A stretch of 7,519 nt of DNA from JAGVVZ01 sp964373165 (lineage in GTDB: Archaea > Aenigmatarchaeota > Aenigmatarchaeia > CG10238-14), in contig CAYJTF010000040.1 of assembly GCA_964373165.1 (NCBI GenBank), positions 1 through 7,519 of the forward strand, given 5' to 3'. A program made the translations under genes and the position numbers. The first letter of the stretch is position 1; each line of letters begins with the position of its first letter. Below are positions 1-5,593 of the stretch, in pieces. The notes beneath the pieces are model-generated. The model was not told the origin of the DNA. It saw only the letters and a list, made by a program, of their open reading frames with translations, and ran no database searches.

Positions 1-96
1 GTTGCTGAACGTGTTTTATCAATAATTAAAACCAAGGATGAAAGATACAAAGTAGGAAAAATAGATTGGTTAGATAAATATGAGAAAAAATTATAA
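1..96 (+). CDS. C-terminal end of an unidentified protein (partial)
   Basis: Frame 1 is open from the window edge to a TAA at 94-96 and gives 31 residues, ending in KIDWLDKYEKKL. The start and main domain lie outside the window, and I do not recognise the family from this highly charged tail. Its last 17 nt overlap the start of the methyltransferase gene in another frame. This makes it very likely the upstream member of the same transcript and suggests coupled translation. The reading frame is too short to prove coding by itself. The support is the natural-looking composition and the overlap pattern, which is repeated at the next gene junction. Confidence 0.55.
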   Translation, partial: VAERVLSIIKTKDERYKVGKIDWLDKYEKKL

Positions 97-706
97 AGAA
101 GCAACAAAACGTTTGTATGATAGATATGCAGAGAAATACGAAAAAAACACTAGAAACTACACGAAATATATTGAAAACGAATTACAATTATTTTTGAAAA
201 GTCTTAAAGGTAAAAAGATTCTAGACTTAGGCAGCGGACCAGGCAGAGATTCTTTGTATTTTAAGAGCAAGGGTTTTGAACCATTATGCATAGATTTCTC
301 TGAAAAGATGATAGAACTTTGTAAAAGGAAAGGACTCGAAGCTAAAGTTATGGATATTGAAAAACTAGATTTTTCTGAAAATAGTTTTGATGGTGTTTGG
401 GCTTATACGTCTTTAATTCATGTTTCTAAAAATAACATAAAGAAAGTTATAAAGAAAATCTCTGACATATTGAAACCGCACGGAATTCTTTCAATAACAA
501 TGAAAGAAGGTAAAAACGAAGAATTTATAGAAGATTTGAGATATCCAAACGAAAAGAGATATACAGTATTTTATTCAGAAAAAGAACTGCTTAAACTATT
601 TTCTGGATATTTTCAATGTATCTATACATCAAAAAGCGAGTTGTCTAAAACAACTTATATTTATATGATATTCGAGCCAAAAAATAGTGTGAAAAATGGA
701 CATTGA
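80..706 (+). CDS. Class I SAM-dependent methyltransferase
   Basis: This 208-residue protein is a Rossmann-fold methyltransferase that would transfer a methyl group from S-adenosylmethionine to an unknown acceptor. Motif I is KILDLGSGPGRD at residues 46-57. The acidic residue after strand 2, which usually binds the SAM ribose, is Asp72 in CIDFS. The post-strand 4 region is FDGVWAYTSLIHV at 103-115, and LKPHGILSITMKEG follows at 131-144. It matches the Methyltransf_11/25 type in length and motif order. No separate substrate-binding domain is visible, so small molecule, protein or nucleic acid cannot be distinguished. The ATG at 80 is the first possible start and lies inside the preceding gene. 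No strong Shine-Dalgarno sequence precedes it, which fits translational coupling. The 3' end overlaps the helicase gene by 11 nt. Confidence 0.85.
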   Translation: MRKNYKEATKRLYDRYAEKYEKNTRNYTKYIENELQLFLKSLKGKKILDLGSGPGRDSLYFKSKGFEPLCIDFSEKMIELCKRKGLEAKVMDIEKLDFSENSFDGVWAYTSLIHVSKNNIKKVIKKISDILKPHGILSITMKEGKNEEFIEDLRYPNEKRYTVFYSEKELLKLFSGYFQCIYTSKSELSKTTYIYMIFEPKNSVKNGH

Positions 707-2243
707 ATTAAATGATCAATTTAAGCATGCTTTAGACTTAATGAACAATTCAAATAAAAACATTTTTATTACAGGCAAGGCTGGTACAGGAAAATCTACA
801 CTGTTGAATTATTTTAAAAATAATACTAAAAAGAAAATTACTGTTTTGGCTCCAACTGGAGTGGCCGCTATTAATGTTGAAGGACAAACAATTCATTCAT
901 TCTTTAAATTCAAACCTGATATAACACTAAATAAAGTGAAAAAATATAAGGGCTTGGACAGAGAAGTTTATGAGAAAATCGAAGCTGTTGTGATAGATGA
1001 AATTTCCATGGTTAGAGCTGATCTCCTAGATTGTATCGATAAATTTATGCGTTTGAATGGAAAAAATCCCGCTAAACAATTTGGTGGAGTTCAAATGATT
1101 TTTATTGGTGATTTATATCAGTTGCCTCCTGTGGTTACAGGTAAAGAAAAAGGCATGTTTATAAACCAGTATAAGGGTCAATATTTTTTTGATTCTACAG
1201 CATTTCAGAATTTTGAAATAGAATTTGTTGAATTAGAAAAAATATATCGTCAAAGAGACAACAAATTCATAAATTTACTTAATTCTATCAGAAACAATTC
1301 GATAACACAAAAACAACTTGAATCAGTAAATGAAAGGCTGAATACGAATTTCAATATTAACAGTAGTGATTTCTTTATTCAATTAACAACCACCAACAAA
1401 TTAGCCACGGAAATTAATGAAAATGAACTATCTAAAATAAAGACAAAATTATTCCAATATAATGGAATAATTGAAGGTAAATTTGAAGAACATTATTTGC
1501 CTACCGATATCGATTTGAAACTGAAAATAGGTTCTCAAGTAATGCTTGTTAACAATGATCAGAATGATAGATATGTTAACGGTACAGTTGGAAAAATAAC
1601 AGATATTAGACCAAGCGAAAATGATGATGTAATCATAGTAGAGTTATTTAATAAAAATAAAGTAGAAATAAGACCGCATACGTGGAAAATATTTGAACTG
1701 TATTATGACAGAAATATAGACAATTTGGATTCGAAGATCATGGGTTCTTTCAGACAATATCCAATAAAACTTGCGTGGGCTATTACTATTCATAAGAGTC
1801 AGGGAAAAACCTTTGATAGAGTTATAATAGATATAGGTAGGGGCACTTTCACTCACGGTCAGGTTTATGTGGCACTAAGCCGCTGTACCTCTCTAGACGG
1901 AATTATACTTAAAAAACCAATACAGAAAAAACATATTTTCACGGACTGGAAAATAGTCAACTTTCTTACAAAGTTCCAGTATAAATTGTCAGAAAAAAGA
2001 ATGCCTTTAGGCGACAAGATGAAAATCATACAGAATGCCATAAGAAACAAATCAAAACTAAATATTGTTTATTTGAAATCAAATGATCAGAAATCTAAAA
2101 GAGTTATAAAACCGTTTAGCGTTGGTGAAAAGGAATACATGGGAAAAAAATATGTAGGCGTTGATGCTTATTGTTTTGAAAGAAAGGACATGAGAGTTTT
2201 TCGTATCGACAAAATATTGGAAATAGAAGAGATTTCATCTTGA
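696..2243 (+). CDS. Pif1-like SF1B DNA helicase with C-terminal WYL domain
   Basis: This 515-residue protein is a Pif1/RecD-type ATPase, a family that unwinds DNA 5' to 3'. Walker A is GKAGTGKS at 27-34. The Pif1-typical motif APTGVAAINVEGQTIHSFF is at 52-70, and the Walker B motif IDEISMV is at 100-106. Motif III is GDLYQLPPV at 138-146. The C-terminal RecA-like half contains TIHKSQGKTFDRV (H366) and YVALSR at 391-396 with the arginine of motif VI, so all key ATPase motifs are present. After a short linker, about residues 445-515 read as a WYL domain: LNIVYLKS, RVIKPF, KKYVGVDAYC and RVFRIDKI. WYL domains are ligand-sensing modules often tied to regulation of prokaryotic defence. The ATG at 696 overlaps the methyltransferase by 11 nt, so the two are probably translated together. 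A role in repair, replication or defence is inference. Confidence 0.9.
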   Translation: MDIELNDQFKHALDLMNNSNKNIFITGKAGTGKSTLLNYFKNNTKKKITVLAPTGVAAINVEGQTIHSFFKFKPDITLNKVKKYKGLDREVYEKIEAVVIDEISMVRADLLDCIDKFMRLNGKNPAKQFGGVQMIFIGDLYQLPPVVTGKEKGMFINQYKGQYFFDSTAFQNFEIEFVELEKIYRQRDNKFINLLNSIRNNSITQKQLESVNERLNTNFNINSSDFFIQLTTTNKLATEINENELSKIKTKLFQYNGIIEGKFEEHYLPTDIDLKLKIGSQVMLVNNDQNDRYVNGTVGKITDIRPSENDDVIIVELFNKNKVEIRPHTWKIFELYYDRNIDNLDSKIMGSFRQYPIKLAWAITIHKSQGKTFDRVIIDIGRGTFTHGQVYVALSRCTSLDGIILKKPIQKKHIFTDWKIVNFLTKFQYKLSEKRMPLGDKMKIIQNAIRNKSKLNIVYLKSNDQKSKRVIKPFSVGEKEYMGKKYVGVDAYCFERKDMRVFRIDKILEIEEISS

Positions 2244-2256
2244 TAAATGCTGGTTC

Positions 2257-2338
2257 TTGTAATTGTTCCGATTTTGAAGTCCAGGCAACTGATTAGTAGA
2301 TGTGGTGAAAGAGATCAAATACTCATTCTAAATTACAA
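2257..2338. repeat. 8-bp inverted repeat enclosing 66 nt between convergent genes
   Basis: TTGTAATT (2257-2264) and AATTACAA (2331-2338) are perfect reverse complements in the 141-nt gap between the helicase and TFB stop codons. The enclosed 66 nt are less AT-rich than the flanks, and a TTTATAAA sequence lies just outside at 2349-2356. It could be a terminator-like stem for the converging genes or the closing helix of a small RNA. I found no complete C/D or H/ACA box set in either orientation, so no RNA family is claimed. Confidence 0.3.
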
Positions 2339-2384
2339 ATGTAGAAAATTTATAAAACAATTTAAAATACATGATTAATAAGAA

Positions 2385-3320
2385 TTATTTTTCTTCTTCT
2401 ACTTTCTTCTCTATTTCTTCTTCGAGACCGAGTTTCTCGATAAGTTCTTTATATCTATTTCTTATGGTAACTTCGGTGACATTTACTATACTTGCTACCT
2501 CTCGTTGTGTCCTCTTCTCACCAGATAAAACACAAGCAATGTAAATAGCAGCTGATGCTACCCCTGTCGGACCTTTACCTGATGTGATATCCATTTTTTT
2601 AGCTTTATCTAAAATTTTAATTGCCCTAGCTTGAACCTTATCGCTCAAGTTAAGCATAGAGCAGAACCTTGGAACGAAATCTTTTGGATCCGAAGGTAAT
2701 ATTCTGATTTTCAACTCCCTCGAAATATATCTGTACGTTCTGCCGATCTCCCTTTTCTCTAAACCAGATGATTCAGCAATTTCATCTAATGTTCTAGGAG
2801 TATCAAACTGTCTAGCGACGCCATAAACCAAAGCTGCGATGACCGATTCGATTGATCTTCCTCTGACCAATCCTTTATCTACAGCTTCTTCATAATATCT
2901 TGCGATTCTCTCATGTACAGCTTTTGGAATGTTTAAGAATGAAACCATTCGTTGTAGTTCGGATAAGGCAAAGGACAAGTTTCTATCTTTAGATTCAATT
3001 AGTCTTTTATGCCATTTTTTTAATCTGTAATACTGAGCCCTTTTCTTGCCAGGAACTTTATACAGTTCGCCTAAACCTTTACCAATTTCAGTTGTTAGTC
3101 CTTTATCATGCTTAGTAAACGTCAATGGAGCACCGGTTCTTGCCCTGTCAGACATTTGCTCACTATCAAATGCTCTCCATTCCTGACCTCTATCAATTAT
3201 ATCCTCTTTTAGAACCAGTCCACATTTTGAACAAATCATCTCACCTCTAGTTTGGTCCTCCAAAAAGTGAGAAGCACCGCATTCTGGGCACTTTCTGAAA
3301 TCGTTAGGTGAGGATTTCAT
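2385..3320 (-). CDS. tfb: Transcription initiation factor IIB (TFB)
   Basis: This 311-residue protein is the archaeal TFIIB homologue. It binds the TATA-box/TBP complex and the BRE element and recruits RNA polymerase. The N-terminal zinc ribbon uses Cys11, Cys14, Cys30 and Cys33 (CPEC...CSKC). The conserved B-reader/linker region follows, with DRGQEWRAF at 43-51 and RTGAPLTFTKHDKGL at 61-75. The first cyclin fold spans about 110-205 and includes GRSIESVIAALVYGVAR. The second spans about 210-300, with GKGPTGVASAAIYIAC and the BRE-recognising helix-turn-helix TQREVASIVNVTEVTIRNRY at 271-290. The length is typical for the family and no domain is missing. The tail is acidic and lysine-rich (EEEIEKKVEEEK). 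The gene is transcribed divergently from the DUF3467-histone-aIF5A cluster. The ATG at 3320 is supported by a TATA box about 35 nt upstream. Confidence 0.97.
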   Translation of the reverse strand: MKSSPNDFRKCPECGASHFLEDQTRGEMICSKCGLVLKEDIIDRGQEWRAFDSEQMSDRARTGAPLTFTKHDKGLTTEIGKGLGELYKVPGKKRAQYYRLKKWHKRLIESKDRNLSFALSELQRMVSFLNIPKAVHERIARYYEEAVDKGLVRGRSIESVIAALVYGVARQFDTPRTLDEIAESSGLEKREIGRTYRYISRELKIRILPSDPKDFVPRFCSMLNLSDKVQARAIKILDKAKKMDITSGKGPTGVASAAIYIACVLSGEKRTQREVASIVNVTEVTIRNRYKELIEKLGLEEEIEKKVEEEK

Positions 3321-3350
3321 AGATTATCACGTATAAGTAAGTATAGAAAA

Positions 3351-3366
3351 GCATATAAAGCTTTCT
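3351..3366 (-). promoter_or_regulatory. BRE/TATA promoter of tfb
   Basis: Read on the minus strand, this is AGAAAGCTTTATATGC, a purine-rich BRE-like element followed by TTTATATG. The TATA centre is about 35 nt from the tfb ATG, which predicts a start site near 3329 and a leader of only about 9 nt. AAAGC (3348-3352) and GCTTT (3360-3364) form an inverted repeat around the TATA core, so a repressor or TFB autoregulation could act here. The last point is inference. Confidence 0.6.
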
Positions 3367-3456
3367 GTATTTTACTTTTAAGTTTATCTGTAATAATTGT
3401 CTTCAAAACTTATAAATTATACACTTCTATAATACATGTTTCAGGTTAGCAGTGGT

Positions 3457-3464
3457 TTTATATT
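3457..3464 (+). promoter_or_regulatory. TATA box for the DUF3467-histone-aIF5A cluster
   Basis: TTTATATT is centred about 32 nt before the ATG at 3493, so transcription should begin near 3486 with a leader of about 7 nt. A second candidate, ACTTATAAATTAT (3408-3420), preceded by an A-rich stretch, would give a start near 3438 and a leader of about 55 nt. Either or both may be used. The downstream one fits the leaderless pattern seen at the other transcript starts here. Confidence 0.5.
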
Positions 3465-3492
3465 CTGATTATTACTATTAAATTTGATAAAA

Positions 3493-3840
3493 ATGGAAGA
3501 AAAAAAGAGAATCAATGTAAATGTAGAAAACGCAGAACAAGCATTTTTTAGCAATAGTGTAACAGTTTCTCATACTAAAGACACATTTGTCTTAGATTTT
3601 TCTCAAATTACACCAAGATTTGAGACAGTTGGTAATGAAAGGCATCAAAGTTTTGCAATAAAACACAAAACACTAGTAATGACGCCAATCTTTGCGAAAG
3701 ACTTTTTGAACACACTAAGAACAAATATAGAGAATTACGAAAAGAAGTTTGGAGAAGTAAAGATACCTTTAACCAAAGAGAAAGTAAAAAAAGACGAGAA
3801 AGAGCTTGAATTTTCAGAATACTCCAGTTACATTGGTTAA
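3493..3840 (+). CDS. DUF3467 family protein
   Basis: This is a 115-residue protein of unknown function that resembles the DUF3467 family found in bacteria and archaea. The supporting pattern is TFVLDFSQITPRFE at 31-44, a strand pair ending LVMTPIFAKDFLNTLRTNI at 61-79, and the signature NYEKKFGEVKIP at 81-92. The family typically shows this T/SP...A..LL..L..NI..YE..FG arrangement. The last 20 residues are a charged, probably disordered tail. A TTG at 3484 is in frame and would add three residues (MIK). I prefer the ATG at 3493 because it is the stronger codon and lies at the right distance from the TATA box at 3457. The gene is first in a plus-strand cluster with the histone and aIF5A, so it is likely made at housekeeping levels. 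Confidence 0.78.
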   Translation: MEEKKRINVNVENAEQAFFSNSVTVSHTKDTFVLDFSQITPRFETVGNERHQSFAIKHKTLVMTPIFAKDFLNTLRTNIENYEKKFGEVKIPLTKEKVKKDEKELEFSEYSSYIG

Positions 3841-3935
3841 AAACGAGAAAAGCTTTGAAGAAAGAAGCAAATCAATCTAACTTAAATATTAGAGTTGCTA
3901 ATCTATTAAAAGATACTCTATTAGGTATGTTGTTT

Positions 3936-4139
3936 ATGGTAAGAGAATTTCCTTTGGCCCCGCTTGAAAAAATTGCAAGAGAAGCAGGCGCAGAAAGAGT
4001 TTCTTTGAGTGCAGTGAAAGCTTTGAGAGAAGCCGTGGTTGATCTATCAGAAAAGATATGTGTTGAAGCTGTAGCAGCAGCCCATCATGCAGGTAGAGTT
4101 ACAGTAAAATCGAGCGATATAAAAATAGCTTATCGATAA
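3936..4139 (+). CDS. Archaeal histone
   Basis: From the ATG at 3936 this is a 67-residue histone-fold protein, the standard size for archaeal histones, which dimerise and wrap DNA. Helix 1 with its lead is EFPLAPLEKIAREAGAERVS. The long central helix is ALREAVVDLSEKICVEAVAAAHHAGR, and the DNA-contacting end is RVTVKSSDIKIAYR, matching the HAGRKTIKAEDIELA pattern of the family. I chose this start because AGGT at 3923-3926 sits 9 nt before it and because the product has canonical length. An in-frame TTG at 3855 would add 27 residues (KKEANQSNLNIRVANLLKDTLLG and onward). That stretch is open and not obviously non-coding, so an N-terminally extended form remains possible. The gene lies between DUF3467 and aIF5A, with a 20-nt gap to aIF5A. 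Confidence 0.93.
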   Translation: MVREFPLAPLEKIAREAGAERVSLSAVKALREAVVDLSEKICVEAVAAAHHAGRVTVKSSDIKIAYR

Positions 4140-4149
4140 TTCTTATTTT

Positions 4150-4155
4150 AGGTGA
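4150..4155 (+). promoter_or_regulatory. Shine-Dalgarno of aIF5A
   Basis: AGGTGA matches the core of the archaeal anti-SD partner GGAGGTGATC and is 4 nt from the ATG at 4160. It fixes the aIF5A start and indicates that the gene is translated from a leadered or polycistronic message shared with the histone. Confidence 0.75.
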
Positions 4156-4159
4156 ATTA

Positions 4160-4549
4160 ATGGAAAAAACTGTGGGTGTGTTAAAAGCACTAAAAAAAGG
4201 CAGTTTTGTTTTTATTGATGAAGTTCCTTGCAAAGTAGATGATATTTCAGTTAGTAAGAGTGGCAAGCATGGTGCAGCTAAAGCTAGAGTAGATGGTATA
4301 GGATTGTTCGATGGCAGAAGAAGAAGTATAGTCAAGCCGGCAGACGCTTCTGTTGACGTACCTATTTTAAACAAAAAAAAAGCACAAGTACTAGCTTTAG
4401 CCGGTGAGAGGGTACAATTAATGGATTTAGAAGATTATTCTAATTTTGAATTGGATATACCCGAAGAATTGACAGGTAAATTAATTTCTGGTCAAGAAAT
4501 CAGCTATTATGAAGTAGCAGGCGTAAGAACATTGAGACAATTAAAATAG
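4160..4549 (+). CDS. eif5a: Translation initiation factor 5A (aIF5A)
   Basis: This 129-residue protein is the archaeal orthologue of eIF5A and bacterial EF-P. It binds the ribosome and relieves stalling at difficult sequences such as polyproline. The N-terminal KOW/SH3-like domain (about 1-70) carries the modification loop SKSGKHGAAKARV. Lys36 in SGKHG is the residue expected to become deoxyhypusine or hypusine. The C-terminal OB-fold (about 72-129) includes AQVLALAGERVQLMDLEDYSNFELDIPEEL. Length and motif order are typical and nothing is truncated. A well-placed AGGTGA precedes the ATG. It is the last gene of the DUF3467-histone-aIF5A cluster. No deoxyhypusine synthase gene is in the window. 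Confidence 0.97.
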   Translation: MEKTVGVLKALKKGSFVFIDEVPCKVDDISVSKSGKHGAAKARVDGIGLFDGRRRSIVKPADASVDVPILNKKKAQVLALAGERVQLMDLEDYSNFELDIPEELTGKLISGQEISYYEVAGVRTLRQLK

Positions 4550-4656
4550 TCGTTACTATTTGGTAGCCTTAAAACATAGGATTAAATAAATTTCTTTTCA
4601 TATATAGTAAAAGACATAAGTTCTTTCACAAATAGAATCAAGGGTAGCTATTAGAC

Positions 4657-4697
4657 TAATGTGTAAGAGTTTTTCAAAGAAAAACCATGTTACATTA
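4657..4697 (+). repeat. Long two-part inverted repeat (hairpin) upstream of the 89-residue gene
   Basis: GTTTTTC (4669-4675) and GAAAAAC (4679-4685) are perfect complements around an AAA loop. Outside a symmetric 6 by 6 internal loop, TAATGT (4657-4662) pairs with ACATTA (4692-4697). Both arms are thus in register over 41 nt. It lies in the 181-nt gap between aIF5A and the next gene. It could end the aIF5A message, act in the leader of the next gene, or be a protein-binding site. Its role is unknown. Confidence 0.5.
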
Positions 4698-4730
4698 CTT
4701 TTGTCCGATACTATATAATTGGGTGTTTGA

Positions 4731-5000
4731 ATGGTTAATTGGCCATGGAAACAATATATAAAACCACTGGACAAAACAGTAACACAAACATTAGCTGCAA
4801 TATATCAATTAGTTTTGACTTTGGATAGAGAAGGAAGTGCTCCAGCATACGCATTATTGAGAGATTATTTAGGAAATTTACCAGATCCTTATAGAGGATG
4901 GTTTAATACCACTTTAAATTATGCGGAGCAAATGTACAGATCCACAATTGGTAGACCAAGATCACAAGAAACACCACAACCAACAGCTTCTCCTGCCTGA
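4731..5000 (+). CDS. Unrecognised 89-residue protein
   Basis: I do not recognise this family. The sequence begins with an aromatic segment (MVNWPWKQYIKPLD) and continues with a probable helix, TQTLAAIYQLVLTLDREGSA. It then has helical or loop parts, including AYALLRDYLGNLPDPYRGWF and TTLNYAEQMYRSTIG. It ends in a Pro/Thr/Ser/Gln-rich, probably disordered tail (SQETPQPTASPA). There is no signal peptide, zinc motif or clear membrane span. The start is firm: an in-frame TGA directly precedes the ATG, and GGTG (4722-4725) is a Shine-Dalgarno 5 nt upstream. A TATA-like CTATATAATT at 4711-4720 is too close to serve this ATG. The promoter therefore probably lies further upstream, so the hairpin at 4657 may be transcribed. 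The regular codon pattern and the clean terminator after the stop support a real gene. Confidence 0.75.
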   Translation: MVNWPWKQYIKPLDKTVTQTLAAIYQLVLTLDREGSAPAYALLRDYLGNLPDPYRGWFNTTLNYAEQMYRSTIGRPRSQETPQPTASPA

Positions 5001-5058
5001 TTTCCTTTTTTATTTACAATTCTAGAACAGATTTCGGCATAAATTATTAAAAAGGAAA
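5001..5058. terminator. Bidirectional terminator between convergent genes
   Basis: TTTCCTTTTT (5001-5010) and AAAAAGGAAA (5049-5058) are perfect reverse complements placed directly after the two stop codons of the converging genes. Each strand therefore ends in a T-rich run just past its gene, the usual archaeal termination signal. The 38-nt loop makes a strong hairpin uncertain. The oligo-T runs may matter more than pairing. Confidence 0.6.
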
Positions 5059-5059
5059 A

Positions 5060-5332
5060 TTATGATCCTTCCTCTGGAAGAGGGGTTGTAATGTGTTTAA
5101 TTACTACAACATCACCTACAGCATGGACCATTGGATAAGGTACAATTACACCTTTCTTTGTACCAACCATGTTACCTAAAAATGTACCTTTAGCTGCTAC
5201 AATTACAAGTGATCTTACTTTATACCTGGCTAAATCAAATTCGACATCGCTGATTTTTCCACAGTAGAATCCTTTATCAGTAAAAACATCCCTTCCAACC
5301 ATTTCAGAAACTTCTTTCACTGTTATTGGCAT
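5060..5332 (-). CDS. PRC-barrel domain protein
   Basis: This 90-residue protein consists of a single PRC-barrel. The first half has the family pattern VGRDVFTDKGFYCGKISDVE, then FDLARYKVRSLVIV. The second half has KKGVIVPYPMVHAVGDVVVIK. Short stand-alone PRC-barrel proteins are widespread in archaea. Some, such as the CdpB proteins of haloarchaea, are cell-division factors that interact with SepF and FtsZ, while others are linked to RNA metabolism. Which applies here cannot be told from sequence. Only the last residues (TTPLPEEGS) fall outside the barrel. The start ATG at 5332 has an excellent Shine-Dalgarno, and a TATA-like sequence at 5370-5378 (TTTAAATAA on the minus strand) would give a leader long enough to carry it. 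The gene is monocistronic and convergent with the 89-residue gene. Confidence 0.88.
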   Translation of the reverse strand: MPITVKEVSEMVGRDVFTDKGFYCGKISDVEFDLARYKVRSLVIVAAKGTFLGNMVGTKKGVIVPYPMVHAVGDVVVIKHITTPLPEEGS

Positions 5333-5339
5333 TATATTT

Positions 5340-5348
5340 ACCTCCTTA
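5340..5348 (-). promoter_or_regulatory. Strong Shine-Dalgarno of the PRC-barrel gene
   Basis: On the minus strand this reads TAAGGAGGT, 7 nt before the ATG at 5332. It is the most complete ribosome binding site in the window and marks this single-gene transcript as leadered, unlike most other first genes here. Confidence 0.85.
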
Positions 5349-5458
5349 AAATATATTGTAACTATTCATTATTTAAATTAAATGCATTAATAATTTTAAT
5401 TTTTTTATCATATTAATGATATTATGACTTGTTGCAATTAATATAGGTAATTTGAGTT

Positions 5459-5510
5459 GGACTTATTTTAATGTTGGCCAGTCTTTACATTATCCAATCG
5501 TAGATAGTCC
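5459..5510 (+). other. Possible structured RNA in a gene-free stretch
   Basis: The 261 nt between the PRC-barrel start and the tRNA contain no convincing reading frame. Within them, GGACT (5459-5463) can pair with AGTCC (5506-5510), and GTTGG (5473-5477) can pair with CCAAT (5494-5498) inside it. This part is richer in GC than its surroundings, and an eight-T run follows at 5539-5546. The helices are short and could be chance, and no known RNA family is recognised. Confidence 0.22.
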
Positions 5511-5567
5511 ATACATCCCGAGAAGACAATACAGATGATTTTTTTTGGAATCTTTTTAACTATTATT

Positions 5568-5577
5568 ATTTAATTTT
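5568..5577 (+). promoter_or_regulatory. TATA-like promoter of tRNA-Ser
   Basis: ATTTAATTTT is centred about 22 to 26 nt before the first tRNA base, the spacing expected if transcription starts at or close to the mature 5' end. The surrounding sequence is all A/T, so the exact box is uncertain. Confidence 0.4.
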
Positions 5578-5593
5578 CTAATAATTTTGATAT

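Noticed and set aside
1644..2050. Two minus-strand open frames (1644-1856 and 1865-2050)
   Set aside because: They lie entirely inside the helicase gene, have no recognisable motifs or start signals, and the plus-strand frame there carries conserved helicase motifs.
2244..2340. C/D box small RNA in the helicase-TFB gap
   Set aside because: CTGA at 2289-2292 and TGGTGAA at 2302-2308 resemble D' and C' boxes, but no matching C and D boxes flank them, and the outer stem is not placed next to such boxes on either strand.
3484..3492. TTG at 3484 as start of the DUF3467 gene
   Set aside because: It adds only three residues. The ATG at 3493 is the better codon and fits the TATA spacing.
4099..4374. 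Minus-strand open frame opposite aIF5A
   Set aside because: It overlaps the histone end and the aIF5A hypusine loop, both clearly coding on the plus strand. Its leucine/serine-rich product is typical of an antisense shadow.
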